A DNA stretch of 64,000 nucleotides from Bacillus amyloliquefaciens DSM 7 = ATCC 23350 (lineage in GTDB: Bacteria > Bacillota > Bacilli > Bacillales > Bacillaceae): NCBI RefSeq assembly GCF_000196735.1, contig NC_014551.1:748501-812500 (forward strand), read 5' to 3'. Under the pieces are notes generated by a model that was given only the letters and a program-made list of their open reading frames with translations, searched no databases and was not told the DNA's origin. The position numbers and the translations under genes were made by a program. Positions 52,548-60,524 of this stretch are shown here, one piece after another. How positions within the stretch are numbered: position 1 is the first letter of the stretch; the number at the start of each line of letters is the position of its first letter.

Positions 52548-52556
52548 GACATGGGT

Positions 52557-52778
52557 TTATTTTCTGAGAGAGGCGAGCTCCTGGGCAATGGCCTGCATTT
52601 CACTCGGGCTGAATGATTCCTTTTTCATGACCATTTGATGAAGATATGTAAGATCTTCTATTTTTTCATCACTGAAATCTTCCGCTTTGATGACGCCGAC
52701 ATTGAGCATATTGAGCTTCTGCGAAATGTCTTCAATCATCTTGTTTAACGTTTCTGTTTGTTGGCTCGGCAAATTCAT
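52557..52778 (-). CDS. yfkK: UPF0435 protein YfkK
   Basis: Small soluble helical protein of 73 aa of the UPF0435 family, ending [17 protein letters not shown]. The start at 52778 ([11 protein letters not shown]) fits the family length; AAAGGA lies very close upstream, and longer in-frame starts exist but lack a better site. Function unknown. Confidence 0.82.
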   Translation of the reverse strand: MNLPSQQTETLNKMIEDISQKLNMLNVGVIKAEDFSDEKIEDLTYLHQMVMKKESFSPSEMQAIAQELASLRK

Positions 52779-52881
52779 GCATCCTTTCATGACCGTTTTC
52801 GTATCCTTTATTCTAACAGAATTCATTTAGAATAAAAGCATATTTCCACAGCCGCAGAAAAGTTGCTAAGATGATGATAAG

Positions 52882-52907
52882 GTTTTTGATCCTCAAAATA
52901 TGGGGAA
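52882..52907 (+). promoter_or_regulatory. Candidate SigmaB promoter of yfkJ-yfkI-yfkH
   Basis: GTTTTT and GGGGAA are 14 bp apart, sharing the GTTT and GGG cores with the SigmaB consensus, just ahead of the yfkJ ribosome site. These genes belong to the general stress regulon in B. subtilis as I recall. Confidence 0.45.
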
Positions 52908-52926
52908 AGAATAGGGAGGTTACGAT

Positions 52927-53400
52927 ATGGTACATGTTCTGTTTGTCTGTCTGGGAAATATTTTCCGGTCGCCTATGGCAGAGGCGGTATTTTCTGATAT
53001 GGTAAAGAAAAACGGGCTGGAAGATCAGATTAACATTGATTCAGCGGGAATCGGCGCCTGGCATGCGGGAAATCCGCCGCATGAAGGGACAGAGGAGATT
53101 CTAAAGGAGAAAGGGATCAGCACAAGCGGCATCACGGCAAGGCAGGTCCGTGAGTCTGATCTGACCGATTTCGATTACGTCATTGCGATGGATGCTGAAA
53201 ATATCGGACATCTGCGCAGCATGGCCGGTTATAAAAAAGAGGTGCCGCGTATCGCAAGGCTGCTTGATTATGTACCGGAGTCGGATCTTGCGGACGTGCC
53301 CGATCCGTACTATACCGGGAATTTCAGCGAGGTGTACGCGTTGATCGAGTCGGGATACCGTCATTTGCTGGACACAATTAAAAAAGACCATCATTTATAA
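52927..53400 (+). CDS. yfkJ: Low-molecular-weight protein tyrosine phosphatase YfkJ
   Basis: Cytosolic phosphatase of 157 aa. The phosphate loop is C8-LGNIF-R14-SP with nucleophile Cys8 and Arg14, and the acid Asp is in DVPDPYY near residue 122. Residue 13 is Phe where family members normally have a second Cys (CLGNICRSP) that protects the nucleophile by a disulfide. One base, TGC to TTC, explains the change. Activity should remain but redox protection may not. GGGAGG lies upstream. It is first in the yfkJ-yfkI-yfkH operon. Confidence 0.93.
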   Translation: MVHVLFVCLGNIFRSPMAEAVFSDMVKKNGLEDQINIDSAGIGAWHAGNPPHEGTEEILKEKGISTSGITARQVRESDLTDFDYVIAMDAENIGHLRSMAGYKKEVPRIARLLDYVPESDLADVPDPYYTGNFSEVYALIESGYRHLLDTIKKDHHL

Positions 53401-53413
53401 GGGGGATTGACCG

Positions 53414-53740
53414 ATGAAACAAACACGCTTCATGGCAAAAGCGATTCTGATCGGCGCTGCCGCCGGCGGAGCACTGTCATTATTACATAAGCCGACAAGA
53501 GAAGCATGTTTCCGGAATATGGACGCGTGCAGGCAGCGTGCAGCATTTTACCGGAAAAATCCTGAAGCCCTGAAACAGGAGGCTTCTGCAAAAATGGATC
53601 AAGTGAAAAACATCGCCAATACCGTATCGGACGATCTGAGTTTTTTAAACAGTCAGATCTCTAAGCTGAAGCAGACAACACCGCAGGTCATTGAGCTGTT
53701 AAAAGAAACGAAGGAGCATTTTTCGAAAAACGATCATTGA
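53414..53740 (+). CDS. yfkI: YtxH-like small protein YfkI
   Basis: Protein of 108 aa with a short hydrophobic N-terminal segment (residues 8-23, Gly/Ala-rich) and a long charged helix, as in YtxH-type general stress proteins. GGGGGA lies upstream and it follows yfkJ by 13 bp. Function unknown; a membrane-associated stress role is inferred from the operon. Confidence 0.85.
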   Translation: MKQTRFMAKAILIGAAAGGALSLLHKPTREACFRNMDACRQRAAFYRKNPEALKQEASAKMDQVKNIANTVSDDLSFLNSQISKLKQTTPQVIELLKETKEHFSKNDH

Positions 53741-53751
53741 GGTGGGATGTC

Positions 53752-54591
53752 ATGAGTTTTATGAAGGAGCTGTTTGCAAGGTTTTCTCTGCATGAAGGAC
53801 AAAGTAAATCGGCGGAGCTGGCGTATTTTTTTCTGCTGTCATTGTTTCCGTTAATCATTTTCATACTGACGCTCACCGCCTATCTTCCCATATCGGCAGA
53901 AGACGTGCTCGGCGCAGTCGATCAATACGCGCCCGACAGCGCCATGTCCATGGTGAAATCCATTACGGAGCAAACGCTGAACAAACGCAGCGGCGGGCTT
54001 TTGTCATTCGGGATTATCGCCGTCATCTGGTCGGCTTCCAACGGTATGAATGCGATTGTCAGAGCATTTAACCATGCCTACGAAGTCGAAGAAAACCGCT
54101 CATTTATTATCCTTCGCCTGACCTCAATTTTTTTAACTATCGCGATGGTGGTTACGATTTTAATCGCACTGCTTCTGCCGGTGTTCGGCAGAGAAATCGG
54201 ACTGCTGGCTGCAGATTTTATTGGCGCCCCCGGCCTGTTTTTGAAGGTGTGGTCGGTTGTCCGCTGGGGTATCAGTCCGCTTATCCTTTTAATCGTGTTC
54301 ACGGCGCTTTACATTTTTGCGCCGAATAAAAGGCTTTCCCTCCGCTTTGTGCTGCCGGGAGCCGTATTTGCGGCAGCCGGCTGGATTATCGTCAGTATGC
54401 TGTTCTCATTTTACGTCGGCACCTTTGCCAACTACAGCGCCACATACGGGAGCATCGGGGGAATTATCGTCCTTATGATTTGGTTTTACCTGACGGGAAC
54501 ACTGCTGATTTTAGGAGGAGAAATCAACGCGCTTTTACATAAACGTAAAAAGCTTCCTGATGAAAATCCCTACCGCGGGAGCAAGCTATAG
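53752..54591 (+). CDS. yfkH: YihY/BrkB-family membrane protein YfkH
   Basis: Integral membrane protein of 279 aa with six hydrophobic segments and the YihY-family features: SAELAYFFLLSLFPL at the start, SNGMNAIVRAFNHAYEVEE in the middle, and ATYGSIGGIIVLMIWFYL near the end. The start at 53752 has GAGGTGG upstream; this is 12 bp after yfkI, in the same operon. These proteins were once called ribonuclease BN by error; their transport or other role is unknown. Confidence 0.9.
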   Translation: MSFMKELFARFSLHEGQSKSAELAYFFLLSLFPLIIFILTLTAYLPISAEDVLGAVDQYAPDSAMSMVKSITEQTLNKRSGGLLSFGIIAVIWSASNGMNAIVRAFNHAYEVEENRSFIILRLTSIFLTIAMVVTILIALLLPVFGREIGLLAADFIGAPGLFLKVWSVVRWGISPLILLIVFTALYIFAPNKRLSLRFVLPGAVFAAAGWIIVSMLFSFYVGTFANYSATYGSIGGIIVLMIWFYLTGTLLILGGEINALLHKRKKLPDENPYRGSKL

Positions 54592-54634
54592 AGGAACGGA
54601 TGACGTTCAAGCTGAAAACGGAGGGGAACCGATT

Positions 54635-54742
54635 ATGACCAAGCATACGAAAAAAGGCGGAAGCCATAATAAACAAAACTCAAAAAACGGCCCGAAGAAT
54701 AAAACAAGCGGAAGCGCGAACGGGCAGAACGGATACCACTAG
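54635..54742 (+). CDS. Small Lys/Asn/Gly-rich protein
   Basis: A 35-aa open frame with a strong ribosome site (GGAGGGG, 8 nt spacing) and a terminator directly after it, 43 bp downstream of yfkH. The peptide is hydrophilic and basic, rich in Lys, Asn, Gly and Ser, without Cys, Trp or a hydrophobic stretch. This composition resembles minor small acid-soluble spore proteins such as SspP, but similarity is too weak to name it. Confidence 0.65.
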   Translation: MTKHTKKGGSHNKQNSKNGPKNKTSGSANGQNGYH

Positions 54743-54746
54743 AAAG

Positions 54747-54779
54747 AAGCCGCCTGGTCTGGAACAGGCGGCTTTTTTT
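54747..54779. terminator. Terminator between the small gene and yfkF
   Basis: A perfect 10-bp stem AAGCCGCCTG / CAGGCGGCTT has a strong T-tract on the + strand and a weaker TTCTTTC on the - strand, at the end of two convergent genes. Confidence 0.85.
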
Positions 54780-55956
54780 ATGAGACCGGAAAAGAATGGG
54801 ATTCAGATGCAGGGCTGTGCTTTGTTTTTCCGAAGACGAGCGCAAGCCAAATACAGATCAGGATCACCGTAATAAAATAAAACAAATTGGCGCTTTCAAA
54901 CCGCTGCATATACCAGCCGCCCGCCACCGGCCCGATCATGCTGCCGAGGCTGAAGGAAATGCCGCAGAGCAGATTGCCCGCCGGAAGCAGATGGGACGGC
55001 AGCAGGTCGCTCATATAGCTGATACCGAGGGAAAACATACTGCCGACCGCCATCCCCGCCATGAAAAAGCAGCCGCCGATAACGGCAGGCGACGGAAACA
55101 ATCCGGCCGTCATAAAACACAGGGCGCCCATCAGTAAAATGACGAGCAGGACACGTTTTCTCCCAAACCGATCGCTTAATAAACCAAGCGGAAACTGGAA
55201 TACAATACTTCCGATGGCGAAAGCGGGCAATATCAGCGCGACGGCATCAACGGATATGCCTAAGCGCAGGGCGTACACGGGGAAGCTTCCGTTCAGCGCC
55301 GTTTCTAAAAAGCCATAGCCGAAAGCCGGAAGAAAAGCGACCCAGCCGAAAAGAACGGCGCGGTAAAAACGTTTTGCGCTGTTGTCCCCGGATGTTTCAT
55401 CCGGACCTTGCGGCGGGTACTCATTACGTAAGACAAACACAAACAGCCAGGCGGCAAGACTGATACAGCCGGATACGATAAACGGAAGGGACGGACTTGT
55501 TTTCACAAGAGGAACCATGAACGGACCGACAGCGAATCCAAGCCCGAAGGACAGCCCGTACAGCGAAATGTTTCTTCCTCTGTTTTGAGGCGTTGACTTT
55601 GAAGTCACCCACGTTTGGGTTGAAAAATGCAGCATATGATCGCCGATTCCGATAAGCAGCCGCAGAAAAAACCATATCCATATGGATTGAAGCCAAATAA
55701 AACTGAATAAGCTGATGATGACAAGAAATCCGCCCGTTACCATCAGGGGTTTGTATCCGAGCTTTCTCAGCGGCGCTTCCATAAACGGCGACGCAAGAAG
55801 CACGCCGATATACAGGCCGGTTGCGTGAAGGCCGTTTATGGCGGCTGATTCTCCGTTCGTTTCAAAAATGACGGAAATCACCGGCAGCAGCATGCCTTGG
55901 GAAAAACCGGAGATGGAAACAAGCAGAACCAAAATAAAGAAGTACAGTCGTGACAT
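54778..55956 (-). CDS. yfkF: MFS transporter YfkF
   Basis: Major facilitator transporter of 392 aa with about twelve hydrophobic helices. The loop-8/9 motif GLLSDRFGRKRVL is clear. It resembles drug- or sugar-efflux MFS proteins of the YfkF group; no substrate is known. AAGGAG lies 10 nt upstream on the - strand. It is monocistronic and divergent from chaA. Confidence 0.88.
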   Translation of the reverse strand: MSRLYFFILVLLVSISGFSQGMLLPVISVIFETNGESAAINGLHATGLYIGVLLASPFMEAPLRKLGYKPLMVTGGFLVIISLFSFIWLQSIWIWFFLRLLIGIGDHMLHFSTQTWVTSKSTPQNRGRNISLYGLSFGLGFAVGPFMVPLVKTSPSLPFIVSGCISLAAWLFVFVLRNEYPPQGPDETSGDNSAKRFYRAVLFGWVAFLPAFGYGFLETALNGSFPVYALRLGISVDAVALILPAFAIGSIVFQFPLGLLSDRFGRKRVLLVILLMGALCFMTAGLFPSPAVIGGCFFMAGMAVGSMFSLGISYMSDLLPSHLLPAGNLLCGISFSLGSMIGPVAGGWYMQRFESANLFYFITVILICIWLALVFGKTKHSPASESHSFPVS

Positions 55957-56114
55957 CGCGTATTTTCTCCTTCTTCAGTATCTGTTTTGATCGCACACGG
56001 ATTTTTCGCGTCCGGCAACCTGAAAATGCCAATTTAGGTTTCTCCGGAAGTGTAATTGAGGGAGTTTTTGAGAAGGATAAAAAAGACTCATTCGAAAAAG
56101 GAGCCACGCTGAAT

Positions 56115-57170
56115 ATGAATCGGATTTTTTTCTTTACGGCTGCGGCGGGGGTGCCGCTTTCAGTTATCGGAAGCCTGATACACTGGCCGTCAGCTGTTTT
56201 GTTTATTATTTATTGCTTGACGATTATTGCGCTTGCAAGTTATATGGGAAGAGCGACTGAATCTCTTGCCATTATCGCGGGTCCGCGGATCGGCGGCCTG
56301 CTGAATGCCACGTTCGGAAATGCGGTAGAGCTGATTATATCGCTTTTTGCCTTAAAGGAAGGGCTGACGGGCATCGTGCTTGCGTCACTGACCGGTTCGG
56401 TGCTCGGCAATCTTCTGCTCGTCGCGGGTTTGTCGTTTTTTATCGGCGGTTTGAAATACAAGCGGCAGGAATTCAATATTCATGATGCCCGGCATAATTC
56501 AGGCCTGCTGATATTTGCCATTATCGTAGCTTTTGTCATTCCCGAAGTGTTTTCCATGGATATGGGGGAAAAAAGCAAGCTTAATTTAAGTGTCGGCATC
56601 AGCATCATCATGATCCTTTTGTACGTGGCGGCTCTTTATTTCAAGCTCGTCACTCACCGCGGTGTTTATCAGCCGAACCAGCCGGAGGCCAAGGAAGAAG
56701 AGGAGCAGCCTGAGTGGTCTGGGAAACGAGCGACAGCCGTCTTATTTATCGCAACCATTATCGTCGCCTACATATCTGAAAATCTCGTCAATACGTTTCA
56801 TGCGGTGGCTGAACAGTTCGGCTGGAGCGAGCTGTTTATCGGAGTGATTATCGTCGCAATCGTCGGAAATGCCGCAGAACATGCGTCGGCCATCATTATG
56901 GCGTACAAAGACAAAATGGATGTCGCCGTTGAAATCGCGGTCGGATCGACTTTGCAGATCGCCATGTTTGTGGCCCCGGTGCTTGTGATCTGTTCCGTCT
57001 TTTTCCCGGTCAATATGCCGCTTGTATTCACATTGCCTGAGCTTGTCGCGATGATATCATCCGTCCTTTTGATGACGATGATTTCAAATGACGGTGATTC
57101 GAACTGGTTTGAAGGGGCTACGCTCCTTGCGGCTTATGTCATTATGGCGATCGGATTTTTCCTGCTTTAA
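56115..57170 (+). CDS. chaA: Ca2+/H+ antiporter ChaA (YfkE)
   Basis: Membrane antiporter of 351 aa of the CAX family, exactly the length of B. subtilis YfkE/ChaA, which expels calcium in exchange for protons. Eleven hydrophobic segments are visible, with the two ion-binding repeats GNAVELI (about residue 70) and GNAAEHAS (about residue 255). An acidic EEEEQ stretch joins the two halves. The start at 56115 has AAAAGGAG upstream; an open frame extends further 5' but has no suitable ribosome site for that length. Confidence 0.93.
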   Translation: MNRIFFFTAAAGVPLSVIGSLIHWPSAVLFIIYCLTIIALASYMGRATESLAIIAGPRIGGLLNATFGNAVELIISLFALKEGLTGIVLASLTGSVLGNLLLVAGLSFFIGGLKYKRQEFNIHDARHNSGLLIFAIIVAFVIPEVFSMDMGEKSKLNLSVGISIIMILLYVAALYFKLVTHRGVYQPNQPEAKEEEEQPEWSGKRATAVLFIATIIVAYISENLVNTFHAVAEQFGWSELFIGVIIVAIVGNAAEHASAIIMAYKDKMDVAVEIAVGSTLQIAMFVAPVLVICSVFFPVNMPLVFTLPELVAMISSVLLMTMISNDGDSNWFEGATLLAAYVIMAIGFFLL

Positions 57171-57241
57171 CCTGTAAAAAAATGCGGATAACAACGATTG
57201 CGGAGGAAAAGACTAAAGGAAAATGCTATAGAAAGAGTGAT

Positions 57242-58036
57242 ATGATGAGAAAGCTGTTTCATGCCACAATGATTCTGCTGTTATCCTTTAGTATTTTCGC
57301 AACGCCGTCTGCCGGTGCAAAGAAACCGTTTAAGGTTCCCAACTCTGTCGTAAGCATTTCAAAGGAAAATACGTATCCGAATGCTTCACAGGACCAGCCG
57401 ATGCTTCAGCCGAGCAAACTGGCAAAGGAATTGTTAGATACATCAGAGATCAACATCGAAAATCCGCATCTGATTAAAATGCTGAATGAAACCACGGTTT
57501 CCGGTTCGCCGCTCGCCATCGGATACCGGGCGAAAATATTTCTCGGGAAATGGGCGCTCGGTTATCAGTCGAACGAAACGGTCGCCAACTGGGAATATAA
57601 AAAAATCAACACAAACAGAGCGGATAATCGGGGCGGGCAGCAAGCCGCGGAAATTTCATACGCACAAGAACAGCAATACAAAATCAAAGGCGGGCTCACA
57701 GCAAAAGTGCCGAACGCAGAAGATGTAAAAAGCATGATGATGCAAAAAGCGATGAAGAAAACAAAACTGCCGCTTGCATTTGAAACAGTCATCGGCGCAG
57801 GCACAAAACGCGATCAAACCTATAAAATTTCTCCGCGGCGGCTCGGCTATTTACACGCCTATGCCCCGGCCGTTAATGAAAAAGGAAAAGTAACATACGG
57901 CGAAGTGTATTTGGTGCTGAAAGGCAGCAAGCGGAAACTTGTCGTCAAAAATGTAACCTCGCAAGGAATCGGCGCTTGGATTCCGGTGCAGGACCATGTC
58001 ACATTCGGCTTTCAAATTACAGCGCAGCCGAGATAA
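57242..58036 (+). CDS. yfkD: Conserved secreted protein YfkD
   Basis: Protein of 264 aa with a cleavable signal peptide (residues 1-26, ending SAGA). The mature part is soluble, basic and beta-rich, of the YfkD family found in Bacillus. It starts at ATG 57242; the adjacent ATG one codon later is equally possible, and the ribosome site (AAGAGTG) is weak. It follows chaA by 71 bp and shares a terminator hairpin with yfkC. Function unknown. Confidence 0.87.
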   Translation: MMRKLFHATMILLLSFSIFATPSAGAKKPFKVPNSVVSISKENTYPNASQDQPMLQPSKLAKELLDTSEINIENPHLIKMLNETTVSGSPLAIGYRAKIFLGKWALGYQSNETVANWEYKKINTNRADNRGGQQAAEISYAQEQQYKIKGGLTAKVPNAEDVKSMMMQKAMKKTKLPLAFETVIGAGTKRDQTYKISPRRLGYLHAYAPAVNEKGKVTYGEVYLVLKGSKRKLVVKNVTSQGIGAWIPVQDHVTFGFQITAQPR

Positions 58037-58039
58037 ATG

Positions 58040-58073
58040 AAAAAGCTGATTCCGGTTTGGGAATCAGCTTTTT
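58040..58073. terminator. Bidirectional terminator between yfkD and yfkC
   Basis: A perfect 14-bp stem AAAAAGCTGATTCC / GGAATCAGCTTTTT with T-tracts on both strands; the yfkC stop codon lies in the stem. Confidence 0.93.
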
Positions 58074-58897
58074 TCTGTATAATACATCTCCTCAAGCAAT
58101 TGCACATTGTTGTTGTACAGCTCCCGGGCAAGAACGCGCCTCACCGCAAGGCTTGCCGAGAAGTATTCTTTGTCTTGAACCATGCCTTTAACGGTAAATT
58201 CAATGCCTCTCGTCAATTTGTTCAGGCTCATGATTCCATGCACTTGAAACGGCTCCGCCGCATTTAGAAATTCATCCCGTTTCAGTGAATCGCGAAGTTC
58301 ATCATTGAGCATGTCACAGGCTTTTTCTAAGATGGCATATACCCGCTCGGGGTCTTCCTTATAGCTGATCACGACAGACTCGGTAATCCGCATAAAATCA
58401 ATGTTATAGTTCTGAAGCTGTCTGACCTCACCATTTGAAATGGTAAGCAGCTTGCCGGAGAACTCACGGATCTGCAAGGAACGGAGTCCGATTTCTTCAA
58501 CTGTGCCGTTGAACAGATTATTAATCGTCACGTAATCGCCTTTATGCAGCTGGCGTTCGTATATTAAAAATACACCGGCCAAAATGTCCTTGATTAAAGA
58601 CTGGGCTCCGAAACCGATGACGATACCGGCAACCCCCGCCCCGGCTAAAATTCGCCCGAAATCATGAACAAATAATGAAATGACGTAAAAGATAAAACCG
58701 ATCGTCGCCGTATACTGGGTGATGGACCGGACGAGGCTTTCGATTGTCTTTCCTTTCCGTTCCTCCAGGAAATCAGTGCGTTTAAATAACACCTGTACAA
58801 AGCGGTTGATCAGAAAAACACCGGCGTAAAGCACGAGAGCGACGATGATGATCTCAACCACTTTGCTTTTAAAAATATCTGTAATTGTCATTTCCAT
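58064..58897 (-). CDS. yfkC: MscS-family mechanosensitive channel YfkC
   Basis: Membrane channel of 277 aa. Three hydrophobic segments (about residues 12-32, 60-80 and 86-112) end in the pore helix GAGVAGIVIGFGAQSLIKDILAG, the MscS signature, followed by the beta domain (GDYVTINNLFNGTVEEIGLR). It releases solutes upon membrane tension. It lies 6 bp after yfkAB in an operon on the - strand. Confidence 0.92.
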   Translation of the reverse strand: MEMTITDIFKSKVVEIIIVALVLYAGVFLINRFVQVLFKRTDFLEERKGKTIESLVRSITQYTATIGFIFYVISLFVHDFGRILAGAGVAGIVIGFGAQSLIKDILAGVFLIYERQLHKGDYVTINNLFNGTVEEIGLRSLQIREFSGKLLTISNGEVRQLQNYNIDFMRITESVVISYKEDPERVYAILEKACDMLNDELRDSLKRDEFLNAAEPFQVHGIMSLNKLTRGIEFTVKGMVQDKEYFSASLAVRRVLARELYNNNVQLLEEMYYTEKS

Positions 58898-58903
58898 CTA
58901 CTG

Positions 58904-60093
58904 TTAACCTCTGGCTTTGCGTAATGAAAAATCTGTCTCCTGATAATAACTGTTTTTGACAAGGACGTTTGGGCCGAGGCACCGCACGTTTGAGCAGCGG
59001 CAGTTCAGCTCTTTGCTCAGCTTCGTCTGTCTCCACTTGTCATACGCTTCAGGAAGGCTGTCTGTTTTAATATTGCCGAGCGGCGGTGTATCGCCGAAAT
59101 CCGTCACAATGATATTTCCGTCAAAAATGTTGACATTCAGGCGTGAGCGGCCGTCAGGGTCGTTTCGCACCGTAACGTTTTTCGCTTCCCGCAGGCGGCG
59201 GAGCAGCTTCTGGTCTTCTTCATCAGGGCTGCATGCGTAAAACGGCAGCGTGCCGAACAGCATCCATGTCTCTTCATCGCGAATGTCGAGCAGATGATGA
59301 ATGGCCTGTCTCATGTCTTTCAGGCTCAGTGATTCAAGCGCGCTGGCGAAATCACTCGGATACATCGGATGGACTTCGTGCCGCTGGCATTTCATTTCTT
59401 CCGTAATCTGTCGGTGAATATGTTCGATATGCGGCAGCGTGCGCTTGTTCAGCATCGTCTCCGCCGAAACCATGACGCCTGCCTCAACCAGCGTGCGGCT
59501 GTTTTCAATCATTTTGTCAAAATAGCGCGCCCGCTGTTCAAATGTCGGTTTCTTCTCCATCATCGCAAATCCGATGTCGGCAAAGTCCTCGACCGTTCCC
59601 CAGGTTCAAATGTCGGTTTCTTCTCCATCATCGCAAATCCGATGTCGGCAAAGTCCTCGACCGTTCCCCAGTTGTGGGAAATGTGAAGGACGTCCAAATA
59701 AGGAATAATCCGTTCATAGCGCCCGATATCAAGCGTCAGGTTTGAATTGATCTGTGTGCGCACACCGCGTTCATGCGCATATTTCAAAAGCGGGACGACA
59801 TATTCCTTTACCGATTTCAGCGAAAGCATCGGTTCGCCGCCCGTAATGCTGATGGAGCGTAACAGAGGAATTTCTTCGAGCCGCTTTAATAAAAGGTCGA
59901 TCGGCAGCGCATTCGGGTCTTTCGGCTGAAGCGTGTATCCGACAGCGCAATGCTCGCATCTCATATTACACAAGGTCGTCGTTGTGAATTCAACGTTCGT
60001 CAGTTTCATATCTCCATACTGGTCCACATCCATGTACGCTTCCCAAGGGTCGTACTCCGGTGTGATCGGACGCAGTGCTGTGTTTTGTGTCAT
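58904..60093 (-). pseudogene. yfkAB: Radical SAM protein yfkAB, interrupted by a 68-bp duplication
   Basis: The gene codes for a radical SAM protein with the 4Fe-4S motif CNMRCEHC (about residue 40) and, near the C-terminus, further Cys (CRCSNVRCLG) typical of a SPASM-like region. An exact 68-bp tandem duplication (59536-59603 and 59604-59671) shifts the frame, because 68 is not a multiple of three. Removing one copy gives 1122 bp, or 373 aa, the length I recall for B. subtilis YfkAB. As it stands, the reading frame from the start ends about 177 codons in, and a second open piece covers the C-terminal part. The product is probably inactive unless the duplication is lost again. Substrate unknown. 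Confidence 0.9.
59536..59671. repeat. Exact 68-bp tandem duplication in yfkAB
   Basis: Two identical 68-bp copies stand head to tail with no other change. Such precise duplications can arise and revert by RecA-independent slippage or recombination; an assembly artefact would look the same. Confidence 0.92.
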
Positions 60094-60184
60094 GACTATC
60101 TAACTCCTTTATAAATGGGCATACTAATGTCTGCCAACTGTTAATTTTAGACCTGATCTGTCAAGATCGCAAGTAGCGGAACCA

Positions 60185-60213
60185 TTGAAAAACGGCAAAA
60201 AATACGCTACCAT
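60185..60213 (+). promoter_or_regulatory. Candidate promoter of yfjT
   Basis: TTGAAA (60185-60190) and TACCAT (60208-60213) are 17 bp apart, 26 bp ahead of the yfjT start. Confidence 0.4.
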
Positions 60214-60238
60214 TATAAAAAATGAATGGAGTGGAAGT

Positions 60239-60424
60239 ATGGGGAATGCAGTAAACAGCAAAGATCAGCAGCTCGATTACTTGAAGAACAGACTCGATAT
60301 GTTTATGAATGTCATTGATTCGTTAGACCCTGAATCAACGGACGTTGAAGATATAGACCGGCTCATCGGCATGCTTGATGATCTGGAAGCAAAATACGAA
60401 CGGTTTAAAAAGGATTGGGAATAA
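60239..60424 (+). CDS. yfjT: Small conserved protein YfjT
   Basis: A 61-aa acidic, fully helical protein (SE1561-like family) with many Asp and Glu in the second half. GGAGTGGAA precedes the ATG and a terminator follows. Length and position match B. subtilis YfjT. Function unknown. Confidence 0.85.
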   Translation: MGNAVNSKDQQLDYLKNRLDMFMNVIDSLDPESTDVEDIDRLIGMLDDLEAKYERFKKDWE

Positions 60425-60450
60425 ACCCCGGCATCTGCCGGGGTTTTTCT
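60423..60450 (+). terminator. Terminator of yfjT
   Basis: A perfect 10-bp stem AACCCCGGCA / TGCCGGGGTT with a two-base gap is followed by five T. Confidence 0.88.
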
Positions 60451-60467
60451 CTTTCCATAATGCGGCT

Positions 60468-60497
60468 GTATAAAAGGGGAGAGCCTACTGCAAAATA
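60468..60497 (+). promoter_or_regulatory. Candidate SigmaG promoter of pdaA
   Basis: GTATA (60468-60472) and CAAAATA (60491-60497) are 18 bp apart, each one base off the SigmaG consensus GMATR / CATWMTA. pdaA of B. subtilis is a forespore gene, which supports the reading. Confidence 0.5.
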
Positions 60498-60524
60498 AGG
60501 AAAAATGCAGAAGGAGTGCTGTGC

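Larger units (their letters stand above)
52217..52556 (-). promoter_or_regulatory. Long leader of the MFS-aroD-aroE operon
   Basis: This gene-free 340-bp stretch is AT-rich and contains two exact 15-bp direct repeats listed separately, each including a TATACT on the - strand that could serve as a -10. No small gene with a ribosome site is apparent. The yfkK terminator occupies its far end. Confidence 0.5.

Noticed and set aside
60109-60137. TTGGCA-17-TTATAA on the - strand as the yfkAB promoter
   Set aside because: The spacing is right, but the transcript would begin within the ribosome site AAGGAG, leaving no usable leader.
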